Source: Lachnospiraceae bacterium
GTDB taxonomy: Bacteria; Bacillota; Clostridia; Lachnospirales; Lachnospiraceae
NCBI GenBank assembly: GCA_910575565.1
Contig: CAJTFL010000005.1
Coordinates: 186,001-250,000, forward strand
Direction of reading: 5' to 3'
DNA: 64,000 bases
The notes below the pieces were generated by a model. The model was not told the DNA's origin. It worked only from the letters and a program-made list of their open reading frames with translations, and searched no databases. Shown in pieces: positions 42,859-53,873 of the stretch. How positions within the stretch are numbered: position 1 is the stretch's first letter; each line of letters starts with the position of its first letter. Both the position numbers and the translations under genes were made by a program.

Positions 42859-45800
42859 ATGCCGGAAACAAATGAAACTTACCATCCGTTGACCTTTGAT
42901 GCGATTAAGATAGGCCTGGCTTCCCCGGAGAAGATTTTAGAGTGGTCCCACGGCGAGGTGAAGAAGCCGGAGACGATCAATTACCGGACATTGAAGCCGG
43001 AAAAAGACGGGCTCTTCTGCGAGCGGATCTTTGGCCCCACCAAGGACTGGGAGTGCCACTGCGGCAAGTATAAAAAGATCCGCTATAAAGGCGTGGTCTG
43101 TGACCGATGCGGCGTAGAAGTGACCAAGGCCAGCGTCCGCCGGGAGCGCATGGGCCATATTGCCCTGGCTGCCCCCGTATCCCATATCTGGTATTTTAAG
43201 GGGATCCCTTCCCGTATGGGGCTGATTCTGGATATTTCTCCAAGGACGCTGGAGAAGGTATTGTACTTTGCTTCCTATATTGTACTAGACCCGGGCAATA
43301 CCGGCCTGCAGTATAAGCAGGTGCTTTCGGAGAAGGAATACCGGGAAGAGGTAGAGAAAAATGGTTACGGCACGTTTCGCGTAGGCATGGGAGCCGAGGC
43401 CATCCAGGAGCTTTTGCAGGCCATCGACCTAGAGAAGGATTCGGAGCAGCTTCGCAAGGGCCTTAAGGACTCTTCCGGCCAGAAGCGGGCGCGGATCATT
43501 AAACGGCTGGAAGTGGTTGAAGCTTTCCGCAGCTCCGGCAATAAGCCGGAATGGATGATCATGACCGTGATTCCGGTGATCCCGCCGGATATCCGGCCCA
43601 TGGTGCAGCTGGACGGCGGGCGTTTCGCCACCTCCGACTTAAACGATCTGTACCGCCGGATCATTAACCGGAATAACCGGCTGGCAAGGCTTTTGGAGCT
43701 TGGCGCCCCAGACATCATCGTCCGGAATGAGAAGCGTATGCTTCAGGAGGCGGTAGATGCCTTGATTGACAACGGCCGCCGGGGAAGGCCGGTGACAGGC
43801 CCCGGAAACCGTGCCTTAAAGTCACTTTCCGATATGTTAAAGGGCAAGCAGGGCCGTTTCCGCCAAAACCTTTTAGGCAAGCGTGTAGACTATTCAGGCC
43901 GTTCCGTTATCGTGGTAGGGCCGGAGCTTAAGATTTACCAGTGCGGCCTGCCAAAGGAGATGGCTATCGAGCTGTTTAAGCCCTTTGTGATGAAGGAGCT
44001 GGTTTCCAACGGAACGGCTCATAACATCAAAAACGCGAAAAAGATGGTTGAACGCCTGCAGCCTGAGGTTTGGGATGTGCTGGAGGATGTAATCAAGGAG
44101 CACCCGGTGATGCTAAACCGTGCGCCCACCCTGCACCGCTTAGGGATCCAGGCCTTTGAGCCTATCCTAGTGGAGGGCAAGGCCATTAAGCTCCATCCTT
44201 TGGTGTGTACCGCCTTTAACGCGGACTTTGACGGGGATCAGATGGCTGTCCATCTGCCTTTGTCCGTGGAAGCCCAGGCAGAGTGCCGTTTCCTGCTGCT
44301 TTCGCCTAATAACCTGTTAAAGCCTTCGGACGGCGGCCCCGTGGCCGTGCCTTCCCAGGATATGGTTCTGGGCATTTATTACCTGACCCAGGAGAGGCCG
44401 GGAGCACCAGGAGAGGGGGGCATTTTCCGCAGCATTAACGAAGCGATCTTAGCTTATGAGAATAAGGTGGTAACGCTCCACAGCCGGGTGAAGGTCAGGG
44501 TGACAAAAACCCTGGCGGACGGCACGGTAAAGAAGGGGATTATCGAGTCCACTGTAGGCCGCTTTATCTTCAACGAGATTATTCCCCAGGATCTGGGTTT
44601 TGTGGATCGCTCTAACCCGGAAAACGAGCTGAAGCTGGAGATTGATTTCCATGTGGGGAAGAAGCAGTTAAAGCAGATTTTGGAAAAGGTAATCAATGTC
44701 CATGGAGCCATCCAGACCGCCATTACCTTAGACGACATTAAAGCTATTGGCTATAAGTACTCTACCAGGGCGGCCATGACCGTATCCATTTCCGATATGA
44801 CCGTTCCGGAATCCAAAAAACAGCTGATTGCCAATGCCCAGGCTACGGTGGATCATATTTCCAAGAATTTCCGCCGGGGGCTGATCACGGAGGAAGAGCG
44901 GTATAAGGAAGTTATTGAAACCTGGAAAAATACGGATGATCAGCTGACGCATGATCTGCTCACCGGACTGGATAAGTACAATAATATCTTTATGATGGCG
45001 GACTCCGGGGCCCGTGGTTCTGATAAGCAGATTAAGCAGCTTGCGGGTATGCGGGGGCTGATGGCGGATACCACCGGCCATACCATCGAGCTTCCCATTA
45101 AGTCCAATTTCCGTGAAGGCTTGGACGTACTGGAGTACTTTATCTCCGCCCACGGCGCCAGGAAGGGTCTTAGCGATACGGCTTTGCGTACTGCGGACTC
45201 CGGGTACTTGACCCGCCGCCTGGTGGATGTGTCCCAGGATTTGATTATCCGCGAGGTGGACTGCTGCGAGGGCAAGGAGATCCCTTACATGGAGATCAAG
45301 GCCTTTATGGACGGCCAGGAAACCATCGAGTCCTTAAAGGATCGGTTAACCGGAAGATATATCGCGGAAACCATTACCGACCCGGACACGGGGGAAGTGG
45401 TGGTGAAGGCAAACCATATGTGCACGCCTAAGCGGGCGGCGGCAGTGATGAAGGTGCTGGAGAAAACGGGACGCCAGTCGGTAAAGATCCGTACCGTCCT
45501 TTCCTGTAAGTCTCATATCGGCGTATGCGCCAAGTGCTACGGGGCCAATATGGCTACAGGCCAGCCGGTGCAGGTGGGCGAGGCGGTAGGGATTATCGCG
45601 GCTCAGTCCATCGGTGAACCGGGAACGCAGCTGACCATGAGAACCTTCCATACCGGCGGCGTGGCAGGCGGCGATATCACCCAGGGTCTTCCCCGTGTGG
45701 AGGAGCTTTTTGAGGCTCGTAAGCCTAAGGGTCTTGCCATCATTACCGAGTTTGCCGGGGTAGTGACCATCAAGGATACGAAGAAAAAGCGGGAGATCAC

Positions 45801-46533
45801 CGTAACGGACAATGAGACAGGCAATTCCAAAACTTACCTGATCCCCTATGGTTCCCGGATCAAGGTTCAGGATGAGCAGTACCTGGAGGCAGGGGATGAG
45901 CTGACGGAAGGCTCCGTGAATCCCCATGATATCTTAAAGATTAAAGGCGTGCGGGCTGTGCAGGATTATATGATCCAGGAGGTGCAGCGGGTATACCGGC
46001 TTCAGGGCGTTGAGATTAATGATAAGCACGTGGAGATGATCGTCCGCCAGATGCTTAAGAAGGTAAAGGTGGAGGAAAGCGGGGACAGCGATGTGCTGCC
46101 TGGCGTATCCATGGATGTCCTTGATTTTAACGAGATGAATGAGCAGCTGATTGCGGAAGGCAAGCAGCCAGCGGAAGGGAAACAGGTTATGCTTGGCATC
46201 ACCAAGGCTTCCCTGGCGACAGATTCTTTCCTGTCTGCCGCATCCTTCCAGGAAACCACCAAGGTACTGACGGAGGCGGCCATTAACGGCAAGGTAGATC
46301 ACCTGATCGGCTTGAAGGAAAATGTGCTGATTGGCAAGCTTATTCCTGCAGGAACCGGTATGAAGCGCTACCAGAACGTGAGGCTGAATACGGATTATAC
46401 CATGGAGGATGAGCTTTCCTTTGAGGAAGGGGAGGAAGCTGCCGAAGAAATGGATGCTCAGGAGGTTCCCCAGGAGCCGGAAGAGGAAGAGCTGATGGAA
46501 GAAGTTTTGGATTTTGGGGAAGAGGAAATATAG
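42859..46533 (+). CDS. rpoC: RNA polymerase beta' subunit
   Basis: A 1224-aa catalytic subunit. GAAGGGAG precedes the ATG. It has the N-terminal zinc ribbon ([20 protein letters not shown]), the active-site loop [14 protein letters not shown] with three Mg-binding Asp residues near 44218-44250, the bridge-helix region [20 protein letters not shown], and the second zinc site [13 protein letters not shown]. Acidic C-terminal tail like RpoB. It ends the two-gene operon, with a strong terminator 45 nt later. Confidence 0.98.
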   Translation: MPETNETYHPLTFDAIKIGLASPEKILEWSHGEVKKPETINYRTLKPEKDGLFCERIFGPTKDWECHCGKYKKIRYKGVVCDRCGVEVTKASVRRERMGHIALAAPVSHIWYFKGIPSRMGLILDISPRTLEKVLYFASYIVLDPGNTGLQYKQVLSEKEYREEVEKNGYGTFRVGMGAEAIQELLQAIDLEKDSEQLRKGLKDSSGQKRARIIKRLEVVEAFRSSGNKPEWMIMTVIPVIPPDIRPMVQLDGGRFATSDLNDLYRRIINRNNRLARLLELGAPDIIVRNEKRMLQEAVDALIDNGRRGRPVTGPGNRALKSLSDMLKGKQGRFRQNLLGKRVDYSGRSVIVVGPELKIYQCGLPKEMAIELFKPFVMKELVSNGTAHNIKNAKKMVERLQPEVWDVLEDVIKEHPVMLNRAPTLHRLGIQAFEPILVEGKAIKLHPLVCTAFNADFDGDQMAVHLPLSVEAQAECRFLLLSPNNLLKPSDGGPVAVPSQDMVLGIYYLTQERPGAPGEGGIFRSINEAILAYENKVVTLHSRVKVRVTKTLADGTVKKGIIESTVGRFIFNEIIPQDLGFVDRSNPENELKLEIDFHVGKKQLKQILEKVINVHGAIQTAITLDDIKAIGYKYSTRAAMTVSISDMTVPESKKQLIANAQATVDHISKNFRRGLITEEERYKEVIETWKNTDDQLTHDLLTGLDKYNNIFMMADSGARGSDKQIKQLAGMRGLMADTTGHTIELPIKSNFREGLDVLEYFISAHGARKGLSDTALRTADSGYLTRRLVDVSQDLIIREVDCCEGKEIPYMEIKAFMDGQETIESLKDRLTGRYIAETITDPDTGEVVVKANHMCTPKRAAAVMKVLEKTGRQSVKIRTVLSCKSHIGVCAKCYGANMATGQPVQVGEAVGIIAAQSIGEPGTQLTMRTFHTGGVAGGDITQGLPRVEELFEARKPKGLAIITEFAGVVTIKDTKKKREITVTDNETGNSKTYLIPYGSRIKVQDEQYLEAGDELTEGSVNPHDILKIKGVRAVQDYMIQEVQRVYRLQGVEINDKHVEMIVRQMLKKVKVEESGDSDVLPGVSMDVLDFNEMNEQLIAEGKQPAEGKQVMLGITKASLATDSFLSAASFQETTKVLTEAAINGKVDHLIGLKENVLIGKLIPAGTGMKRYQNVRLNTDYTMEDELSFEEGEEAAEEMDAQEVPQEPEEEELMEEVLDFGEEEI

Positions 46534-46577
46534 GGAAATATCGATATCCGAATCCGAAGATAAAATAAAGAAAAGAA

Positions 46578-46627
46578 AAATCGAAAGGCTGCCGTGCCGG
46601 ATGGTAAGGCAGCCTTTCGATTTTTTA
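46578..46627 (+). terminator. Terminator of rpoBC
   Basis: AAATCGAAAGGCTGCC (46578-46593) pairs with GGCAGCCTTTCGATTT (46608-46623), running into TTTTTT. It also suits the convergent gene. Confidence 0.88.
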
Positions 46628-46687
46628 TGATTTTATGCCGTTATATGCCAATGGTTCTGAAAATCCATTTCGGGAAATGAAAAGGGA

Positions 46688-47845
46688 TCAATGAGAGGAA
46701 CCTGGCCCCCCGGTCTGCCCGGCGCTTAGGCCGCCGCCGGATGGCGTGGAATTGCCGGAGGAAGCGCCGCCGGAGCCGTTTCCGGCAGGGCCGCCGGTAG
46801 AGCCTGCAGCCAGGCCGTCACCGGAGGAAGTGCCGCCGGAAGAAGCTCCGCCACTGGTGGGGCCGTATCCGGAATTCCCCCCGGACGGGGAAGGCGAGGT
46901 GGAAGAACCGCCGGGGCCATAGTTTGTTCCGCCGGAAGTAGTGCTCCCCGCTCCGTTATTTGCCGTGTTTCCCGATCCGCCAGGGGCGCTGCTGTTCACC
47001 GTGGAGGCGCTTACGCCGGAAGCATTCTGGCATACGCCGTCAGCGCCGAAGGTGTAGCTCTTGCCATCGATGGTGAAGCTTCCGCCGGAAACCAGCTTGC
47101 CGGTGGCCGGTTCCAGGTAATAGTATTTGCCATTCACCTGGATCCACCCAGTCAGCATATGCCCGGCATTATTAAAGTAATAGTATGCGCCGTTGATTTC
47201 CTTCAATGTGCGGGACATCTTGCCTGTCCCCGGATCCATGTAGTATTTGTTTGTGCCGTCGCTGAGCCATCCGGTGAGCATCCGTCCATCGCTGTTTAAG
47301 TAGTAGTAATCTCCGTTAATCTCCGTCCAGCCGGTAAGCATTTTGCCGTCGGAGCCGAAGTAATACCAGTAGTTGTCAATAAGCCGCCAGTTGGAAACCA
47401 TGCACCGCCCGTCATCCCGGAAGTAGTACCAGGCATTATCCATCTGCCGCCAGCCCTTAGCCATGGCTCCGTTGCCCCTGAGGAAGTAATAGTTATCTCC
47501 CTCTTTTAGCCAGCCAGTGACCATCGTGCCGTCCTGTAAATTGTAGTAATAGCTGCCCTCTACTTGGATCCAACCGGTATTCATCAGACCGTTGGGCTTA
47601 AAGTAATACCAATGGCCGTCGATCTGCTTCCAGCCTAAAGTCATCATGCCAGTGGATAAATCCATATAGTAATAGCCGTCGCTGGTTTGAATCCATCCTT
47701 TGCGGAGGGAACCGTCATTTTCCACGTAAGTCCAGCTGTTTCCTGCGGTAGTCCATCCTGCCGCCAGCGAAGTTCCCGCCGGAACCAGGGTTAAAAGCCC
47801 TAAAAGTCCTGCCAACGCGGCAGCATTCCTTATCCTGAGTTTCAT
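46688..47845 (-). CDS. Choline-binding-repeat surface protein
   Basis: A 385-aa secreted protein. The start ATG follows AAGGAGG. Signal peptide residues 1-30 end SLAAG. Residues about 32-285 are roughly eleven CW-binding (choline/glucan-binding) repeats of ~20 residues, such as GWKQIDGHWYYFKPNGLMNT. The last ~90 residues are a flexible Gly/Ser/Thr/Pro tail. No catalytic domain is seen. Such repeats bind phosphocholine on teichoic acids; the next gene encodes a choline-activation enzyme, which supports that reading. It may be a structural wall protein or a binder of other repeats. Confidence 0.85.
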   Translation of the reverse strand: MKLRIRNAAALAGLLGLLTLVPAGTSLAAGWTTAGNSWTYVENDGSLRKGWIQTSDGYYYMDLSTGMMTLGWKQIDGHWYYFKPNGLMNTGWIQVEGSYYYNLQDGTMVTGWLKEGDNYYFLRGNGAMAKGWRQMDNAWYYFRDDGRCMVSNWRLIDNYWYYFGSDGKMLTGWTEINGDYYYLNSDGRMLTGWLSDGTNKYYMDPGTGKMSRTLKEINGAYYYFNNAGHMLTGWIQVNGKYYYLEPATGKLVSGGSFTIDGKSYTFGADGVCQNASGVSASTVNSSAPGGSGNTANNGAGSTTSGGTNYGPGGSSTSPSPSGGNSGYGPTSGGASSGGTSSGDGLAAGSTGGPAGNGSGGASSGNSTPSGGGLSAGQTGGPGSSH

Positions 47846-47890
47846 AAGCTTCTTATCCTCCTTAGAAAAACCATTATTTCCGTAATTATC

Positions 47891-47920
47891 AGTATAGCAC
47901 AATTTGCCAAACTTTGCTTA
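47891..47920 (-). promoter_or_regulatory. Promoter of the choline-binding-repeat gene
   Basis: Minus strand TATACT (47891-47896) with a weak TTAAGC-like -35 about 18 bp upstream. Confidence 0.4.
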
Positions 47921-47929
47921 ACAAATTTA

Positions 47930-49735
47930 TTACGAATTTAAAGCGTCCTTTGGATCTTCTGGCCCGAAAAGCCGCCGGTATCCTTGCTTCCCATACCGGT
48001 ACATGATAATGGTGTATTCCCCAAACTCATCCCCCAGAAAGCTTTTGTACACTGCCCACAGGCTCCAAAGGAAACCGGAAAGAGCCATAAAGGCGGTAAG
48101 CACGAATTTTTCCTCTTCCGTCCCCTCCCGCCCAAGGTAAAGCTTCAGCAGCCAAAAAGCCTTCTCAAAATCATAATAGGAATAGATGGAGCACATGGCG
48201 ATATCCAGGATTGGGTCAGCCATAGCGGCGTATTCCCAATCGATTAGCTTAATGCCGCCATCGGGGAACATCAGGAAATTATCCACATTTGCGTCAATAT
48301 GGGCCAGAACCTGAGGACGGTTAAGGCGCTGGATTTCGTCAAGAAGCTTCATCATCCATTTCCGCACCGTCTGGTAATCCTCAAAGGGGATCTGCCCGTG
48401 GGACAGGCAAAGACCTTCGTAGAACAAGATCTTTTCCTTTAAATCAAAGCGGTGATCCACATGAATGCCTGCCTGGTGGAAATTTCGCAAAAATTCCATG
48501 CATTTTTCCATATCCTGGGAATTTTTGCAGTCTGCCATCCGTGCGTTCTCGTAATATTCCGAAATTTTATACCCGGTTTCCCCGTTAAAGTAAAGGACGT
48601 GCTCCGTGATTCCCAGATGGGATACCTGGTCATAGACAGCTTTCTCCTGCCGCCGGTTGATTAGCAGCTCTGTCCCGGGGCCGGGGATACGGCAGATATA
48701 TTGGGTTTGGCGGATCTGGAACAGGAAGGATTTATTGGTCATGCCGGATTTTAAGCATCGGATATGGACAATTTCCGATTCCGGGACTTTGAAAACCTGG
48801 GAAACCAGAGCCAAGGCTGCATTATCCGACTGGTTTTGGTATTTTTGGTCAAAACGGCGCAGCTCTTCCAGGTTCTCGAATTCGTAAACCTGGTTTTCTT
48901 TCTGGCGGTTAATGCAGATAGGCGGATTGGTTTTCTTCTTTAATAAGTCCATCAGAACCTGCTCCCAGTAGAATTGCTCGGTTCCAGGCTGGCGGTAGTA
49001 CCATTCCAGCTCTTTTAGGAAGGTTTGGGAAAATTCTTTCGTGAAAAAGGCAGGGCCGTACATCACCCAGGCATCATGCCCGCCTACCGTCACATCGGTG
49101 ATCAGGCCTTTCTTATTATAAGAAAGACACCATTCAGAAGTTTCTCCTGGCATTCGGACGGAAGAGTACCAGGCTCCCCACTCATAGGCATGGAACATAT
49201 TTTCACGCATCCAGTTATCTGAAGAAAGAATGTACATATTTTTCCCTTCAAGAGCCGCCCTGGCGTGGTAAATGGTGGCTAAGGTGTTTTTGCTGGCGTA
49301 TTCGGGATTGTAGATTAGCTTAACCTGGTAGCGGTCAATCAGGTATTCAAATTTTTCCTTTAAATAGCCTACGACAATGGTAATGTCCCGGATCCCCACG
49401 GCGTGGAGCTGCTTGATCTGCCGCTCAATCATTCGCTCCCCCTGGACTTCCAAAAGGCCTTTCGGCGTTTCAAAGGTAAGAGGCACAAATCGGGAGCCGA
49501 ATCCGGCGGCGATGAACAGGGCGCCATCCACCTGGAAGGGCTCCAGGAAAGTGCGCCCGGCTTCCGTGACCTGATAGGTTCCGTCATCGGCTGTGTGGAT
49601 ATAGCCTAGGCCGGTGCACTCCTTTACCAGGTGGTTGACCGTGCCCAGGGAAAGGAAAAATTGATCGGCCAGTTCCCTTTGGGTGATGGAGGGGTTTTCT
49701 AAAATGCTTCTGCACAGTAATACTTGACGGTTCAT
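47930..49735 (-). CDS. Winged-helix/LicC-like/LicA-like fusion, phosphocholine activation
   Basis: A 601-aa protein. The ATG of MNRQVLLCRS follows AAAGGA. Residues 1-70 are a winged helix (ITQRELADQFFLSLGTVNHL). Residues about 71-290 are a nucleotidyltransferase like LicC (ALFIAAGFGSRFVPLTFETP KGLLEV, the loop for CTP). Residues about 310-600 are a choline-kinase fold like LicA (GMTNKSFLFQI, catalytic HIDANVDNFL, metal-binding LIDWEYA). Together they would turn choline into CDP-choline. In Streptococcus these are separate genes; the N-terminal DNA-binding part suggests self-control by substrate. The exact sugar-alcohol specificity (choline versus ethanolamine) is not provable here, but the neighbouring choline-binding proteins favour choline. 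Confidence 0.82.
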   Translation of the reverse strand: MNRQVLLCRSILENPSITQRELADQFFLSLGTVNHLVKECTGLGYIHTADDGTYQVTEAGRTFLEPFQVDGALFIAAGFGSRFVPLTFETPKGLLEVQGERMIERQIKQLHAVGIRDITIVVGYLKEKFEYLIDRYQVKLIYNPEYASKNTLATIYHARAALEGKNMYILSSDNWMRENMFHAYEWGAWYSSVRMPGETSEWCLSYNKKGLITDVTVGGHDAWVMYGPAFFTKEFSQTFLKELEWYYRQPGTEQFYWEQVLMDLLKKKTNPPICINRQKENQVYEFENLEELRRFDQKYQNQSDNAALALVSQVFKVPESEIVHIRCLKSGMTNKSFLFQIRQTQYICRIPGPGTELLINRRQEKAVYDQVSHLGITEHVLYFNGETGYKISEYYENARMADCKNSQDMEKCMEFLRNFHQAGIHVDHRFDLKEKILFYEGLCLSHGQIPFEDYQTVRKWMMKLLDEIQRLNRPQVLAHIDANVDNFLMFPDGGIKLIDWEYAAMADPILDIAMCSIYSYYDFEKAFWLLKLYLGREGTEEEKFVLTAFMALSGFLWSLWAVYKSFLGDEFGEYTIIMYRYGKQGYRRLFGPEDPKDALNS

Positions 49736-50314
49736 GATGGAGATAATCCTTTCTATAAATATATATAGATCATAAATAGTGATATAAGGTTTGCTTTTCA
49801 TCCGATAAGCATCCGGCTTAAGGGGAATGCAGCGCGTTCAAAAAAGATAAAATAAAAAAATATATGAACATTATAGCAGATTGCACCGGAAAATCAAGGA
49901 TAAGATATGGTTTTTCGGGGACAATGAAGGGGAAAGAAGGGCGGCCCCCTGGGAAAAGGGAGCCGCTTGGAAGGTGGAAAGGGTTGCCTTTGCTGGAAGA
50001 AGCGGGGAGCAGTCCTCTGAAATGTACGGATATCCATACAATTTAAGAAAGAACAGCGGGGTTTGTAATAATTCCGTAAGAAAATGCACAGAGAAAAGTT
50101 ATGGTATTTTTGCGCGAGATATATTATACTTAGTAGCGTGATGGAGGAAATGATATTTCCTGCGGAATTAAGAGAGGATTTTGATTTTTTAAGAATTTTT
50201 TTAAAAATATATCAAAAAAGTCTTGATAATCCCGGTTATAGGAAGTATAATTGCCTCGTAATGCAAAAGGAATTTCAGATGAATTTCAAAAAGAAAAAGG
50301 AGAGTGCATTCATT
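49736..50314. other. Divergent intergenic region with the promoter of the repeat gene
   Basis: No gene is supported over this 579 nt; open frames exist but lack ribosome sites. The segment near 49755-49860 is A+T-rich and may hold the minus-strand promoter. The plus-strand promoter at 50223-50251 is listed separately. Confidence 0.5.
50223..50251 (+). promoter_or_regulatory. Promoter of repeat paralog A
   Basis: TTGATA at 50223-50228, 17 bp, TATAAT at 50246-50251. The surrounding 45 bp (CCCGG...GGAAGTATAATTGCC...AAAAGGAATTT) is repeated before paralogs B and C. Confidence 0.75.
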
Positions 50315-51853
50315 ATGAGAAAGCAGACGAAATTAGTTGCAGTACTTTCTGCAGCGGCTCTGTTAGCTATCGGTGCATCCATGACCTCTTTCGCAGCTAC
50401 CCCACACTGGGATCAGGAAGACGGCGAGTGGATCTACTTAGATAGGAACGGCGACAAGGTTACTGGCGAGTGGAAGAAGTCCAACGGACAGTGGTATTAC
50501 TTAGACGAAGACGGCTATATGGCAAAGGATCTGTTAGTTGAGTACAACGACAACCGTTACTATGTAGACGAGAACGGCGTTAAAGTAACCAACGCATGGG
50601 TTTCCATGGACAACGATGATTTATTAGATGATGACGATGTTAGCACCGTATGGTTCTATTTCGATGGCAAGGGCAAGGCTACCGGCTACGGAAAAGAAGA
50701 GGGCGCGATCAAGTCTATCGCTTACGGCGATGGCCAGAAGGGCTACTTCATCTTCAACACCGATGGTGTTATGTTAACTGGCTGGCAGGAGTGGAAAGAC
50801 AACCTGTACAACCTGGGTGAGGAGAACGAAGGCTGGGCTAAGACTGGCTGGCAGTTCTTAGACACCGATGATGATTACTTTGACGACGGCGACGAGGACG
50901 GCGATCCCTACGAGGATGAAGAGTGGTTCTGGTTCGGTTCCGACGGCAAGGCTGCTAAGGGCAAGAACAAGCAGATCAACAACAAGTGGTATGCGTTTGA
51001 CAGCCACGGCGTTATGATGGATCTGTGGGTATATGGTACTGGCTCCAACATTACCAACAGCAACGCTTCCTCTACTTCCGCTACCAGAGGCGACGCAGCT
51101 TCCAGGTATCATCAGGAAGACAACGGTGGCCGTGATAAGAACTGGGTATGGGCTTACGCAAATACCGATTATGACGACTACGATGATGATATGTACTGGT
51201 TCTACTTAGACAGCAAGGGTCGTCCTACCATTGCTCAGGATGGCGATGGCCAGGGTGTTGAGTTAACCGACAGCAACAAGGTATACGATGCTCTGATTGC
51301 TAAGTCCATCAAGAGCAAGACCTACATCTTCGACGGCGCTGGCCGTATGAGAAGCGGTCTGTTCTTCCTGGCTGACGTAGTAAGGGGCAATGGTTCTACC
51401 TACCTGAATGGTTACTACTACTTCACCGAGGATGACAGCCATGGTTCTACCGATGGCCAGATGGTAACGAACAAGAAGATGACCATCGAGGTTGACGGCG
51501 AGGATAAGACCTACTACTTCGATAAGACTGGTAAGGCTTATCAGAATACCATCATCAGCAGCTCTCTGTATGGCGCTGACGGTGCATTAGTTGATGAGTT
51601 CGGCGACGGCTCCACCTATGCTATCGTTTCTGTAGACCCAACAGCATCTATCTACGAGAAGGGCAAGACCAAAGCTATTGACCTGACCCCAATTAAGGTA
51701 GAAGGCTTAAGCACCAGCGATTCCGATACCTACACCTTATTCTTACTGAATGGTAATGGTAAGATTAAGAAGAATGGTACTGTAACCGATGTTGATGGCT
51801 ACAAAGTAACCGTTAAGGATTACAAGGTAACTAAGATCGAGGATAAGAACTAA
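50315..51853 (+). CDS. Choline-binding-repeat-like surface protein, paralog A
   Basis: A 512-aa secreted protein starting at MRKQTKLVAVLSAAALL with AAAAGGAGAG upstream; signal cleavage after SFA-A. The mature N-terminus (TPHWDQEDGEW) leads into CW-binding-type repeats (WKKSNGQWYYLDEDGYMAK), interrupted by acidic inserts such as DDDLLDDDD and DDYFDDGDEDGDPYEDEE. A central Ser/Thr/Asn stretch and a C-terminal ~80-residue domain ending KVTVKDYKV complete it. It is one of three highly similar paralogs. Codons are unusually uniform (GAC/AAG/TAC/GGC preferred), as in highly expressed genes. Probably an abundant wall protein held by phosphocholine or a related polymer. Confidence 0.85.
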   Translation: MRKQTKLVAVLSAAALLAIGASMTSFAATPHWDQEDGEWIYLDRNGDKVTGEWKKSNGQWYYLDEDGYMAKDLLVEYNDNRYYVDENGVKVTNAWVSMDNDDLLDDDDVSTVWFYFDGKGKATGYGKEEGAIKSIAYGDGQKGYFIFNTDGVMLTGWQEWKDNLYNLGEENEGWAKTGWQFLDTDDDYFDDGDEDGDPYEDEEWFWFGSDGKAAKGKNKQINNKWYAFDSHGVMMDLWVYGTGSNITNSNASSTSATRGDAASRYHQEDNGGRDKNWVWAYANTDYDDYDDDMYWFYLDSKGRPTIAQDGDGQGVELTDSNKVYDALIAKSIKSKTYIFDGAGRMRSGLFFLADVVRGNGSTYLNGYYYFTEDDSHGSTDGQMVTNKKMTIEVDGEDKTYYFDKTGKAYQNTIISSSLYGADGALVDEFGDGSTYAIVSVDPTASIYEKGKTKAIDLTPIKVEGLSTSDSDTYTLFLLNGNGKIKKNGTVTDVDGYKVTVKDYKVTKIEDKN

Positions 51854-51866
51854 TTATTCTTGAAAA

Positions 51867-52025
51867 AATAGTAATTGCCAATTAGAAGGGCGGAGGATTT
51901 ATCCTCCGCCTTTTTCATGCGAAAAGACGGAGGATTTATCCCCCGTCCTTCTGATTTAGGGCGGATAAAAATTAGAAATGGCGGAGGATAAATCCCCCGC
52001 CGTTCTAATTGGCAATTATTGATTT
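51867..52025. terminator. Back-to-back terminators between paralogs A and B
   Basis: GGCGGAGGAT/ATCCTCCGCC (51889-51910) plus TTTTT ends paralog A. GACGGAGGAT/ATCCCCCGTC (51926-51947) and GGCGGAGGAT/ATCCCCCGCC (51979-52001) follow; the last serves paralog B. The outer ends are inverted copies of AATTGCCAATTAGAA. Confidence 0.8.
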
Positions 52026-52037
52026 TAGTGGAATGAA

Positions 52038-53672
52038 TTAATCGGTTTCTTCGACATTAATAACCATGTAATCCTTAACGGTTACTTTGTAGCCGTCCAT
52101 ATCTGTTACAGTGCCGGTTTTCTTAATTTTGCCATTGCCGTTCAATAAGACATAGCCTTCAATATCATCCGCATCAATCACAGGAGAAGACTTTCCTTTT
52201 TCATACATTGGGAATACTTCATAATCTTTACCCACAATAAGATCGCCTACCCATACTCTTTGATAGGTAGAGCCATCGCCGTAACCGTCAACTAACGCAC
52301 CATCTTTTCCATAAAGGGAACTGCTGACAATTGTGTTAACATAAGCCCGGCCGGTTTTATCAAAATAGTAAGTTTTGTCTTCGCCCTCAATCTCAATAGT
52401 CATCTTGCGATTAGTTACCATCTGGCCATCAGCAGAGCCGTGATTGTCATCATCTGTGAAGTAATAGTAACCATCTAAAGCGCTGCTGCCTCGTTTAACA
52501 TTATAAAGAGCGAATAAGCCACTTCTCATACGGCCCGCATCATCAAAGATATAGGTCTTGTTCTTAATGGATTTGGCAACTAAAGCATATCCTTTACTCC
52601 AGTCTGCATCCGCTTCCTTGCTCCAGTCTTCAACTTTAATCCCGTAATTATACCCATTGACAATGGTTTTGTCTCCCTCTTTCAAATTTACCGGATAGAT
52701 TGAGTCGGATGGCCTCCTGCTATTATCAGGATCTGCAAGAACGGGCCGCCCCTTGTTGTCTAAGTAGAACCAGTACATATCATCATCATAATCATCATAC
52801 TTGGTATTGGCATAAGCCCAAATCCAATTCTTCTCACGGCCGCCGTTGTCTTCCTGATGATATCTTGAATTAGCCGCATCTCCCTTGGTTGCAGAAGTAG
52901 AAGAAGCTTCCTTGTTTGTGGTATTAGATCCTGAACCATATACCCACAAATCTTGCATCACGCCATTCTTGTCAAATGCATACCACTTGCCGCCGATTTG
53001 CTTAGTTGTGCCTTTGGCTGCCTTGCCGTCGGAGCCAAACCAGAACCACACTTCGTCATCGTATGGATCATCTTCGGTATCCTGCTCAAACATCTCATCA
53101 TCATCTGGCTCAAGGTACTGCCAGCCAGTCAGTGCCCAGCCCTGATTCTCGTCACCTAAGTAATAATACTCATTTTTAGAGCCAAATGTCTGCCATCCGG
53201 TCAGCATAACACCAGAATCGTTAAAGATGAAGTAACCTTTCTGGCCGTCGCCGTAATCAATGGATTTAATTACCTTTCCATCGTTTTTGTCATTTCCGGA
53301 ACCGACTGCCTTGCCTTTGCTGTCGAAATAAAACCATACGGTAGTTACCTCATCATCATCCAATAAATCATCATTGTCCATGGATACCCATGCGTTGGTC
53401 ACTTTAATGCCGTTGGTGTCTACATAGTAACGGTTGTCGTTGTATTCAATCAGCGCGTCCTTGGCCATATAGCCGTCTTCGTCCAGGTAATACCACTGTC
53501 CGTTGGATTTCTTCCACTCACCAGTAACCTTATCTCCGTTCCTGTCTAAGTAAACCCACTCGCCGTCTTCCTGATCCCAATGCGGGGTAGCAGCAAAAGA
53601 GGTCATGGACGCACCGATAGCCAACAGAGCCGCTGCAGAAAGTACTGCAACTAATTTCGTCTGCCTTCTCAT
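52038..53672 (-). CDS. Choline-binding-repeat-like surface protein, paralog B
   Basis: A 544-aa protein with the same signal peptide and first ~140 residues as paralogs A and C (MRRQTKLVAV start, AAAGGAGAG ribosome site). It differs in the middle: an extra segment (RRPSDSIYPVNLKEGDKTIV and KEADADWSKGYALV) and a C-terminus with MYEKGKSSPVIDADDI. It is oriented opposite to A and in the same direction as C. The upstream region has about 70 nt inserted between the shared promoter block and the ribosome site relative to A and C. Confidence 0.85.
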   Translation of the reverse strand: MRRQTKLVAVLSAAALLAIGASMTSFAATPHWDQEDGEWVYLDRNGDKVTGEWKKSNGQWYYLDEDGYMAKDALIEYNDNRYYVDTNGIKVTNAWVSMDNDDLLDDDEVTTVWFYFDSKGKAVGSGNDKNDGKVIKSIDYGDGQKGYFIFNDSGVMLTGWQTFGSKNEYYYLGDENQGWALTGWQYLEPDDDEMFEQDTEDDPYDDEVWFWFGSDGKAAKGTTKQIGGKWYAFDKNGVMQDLWVYGSGSNTTNKEASSTSATKGDAANSRYHQEDNGGREKNWIWAYANTKYDDYDDDMYWFYLDNKGRPVLADPDNSRRPSDSIYPVNLKEGDKTIVNGYNYGIKVEDWSKEADADWSKGYALVAKSIKNKTYIFDDAGRMRSGLFALYNVKRGSSALDGYYYFTDDDNHGSADGQMVTNRKMTIEIEGEDKTYYFDKTGRAYVNTIVSSSLYGKDGALVDGYGDGSTYQRVWVGDLIVGKDYEVFPMYEKGKSSPVIDADDIEGYVLLNGNGKIKKTGTVTDMDGYKVTVKDYMVINVEETD

Positions 53673-53823
53673 AATGAATGCACTCTCCTTTTTCTTTTTG
53701 AAATTCATTGAAATTTGTTTCCGCTTGGTTATACCGCTTAAACCTGACGGAGAGCCGAATTGCTTATTAATGCGGCTGATTTGCACGGTAAACCAAGGGA
53801 AATTCCTTTTGCATTACGAGGCA

Positions 53824-53852
53824 ATTATACTTCCAATAGCCGGGATTATCGC
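53824..53852 (-). promoter_or_regulatory. Promoter of paralog B
   Basis: Minus strand TATAAT (53824-53829) with the shared spacer; the aligned -35 is GCGATA, weaker than paralog A's TTGATA. Confidence 0.55.
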
Positions 53853-53873
53853 AACCTAACAAAAACCGGTTCT

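Noticed and set aside
49881-50141. An 86-codon frame between the LicA-like fusion and paralog A
   Set aside because: No ribosome site or homology-like pattern; composition matches noncoding DNA.
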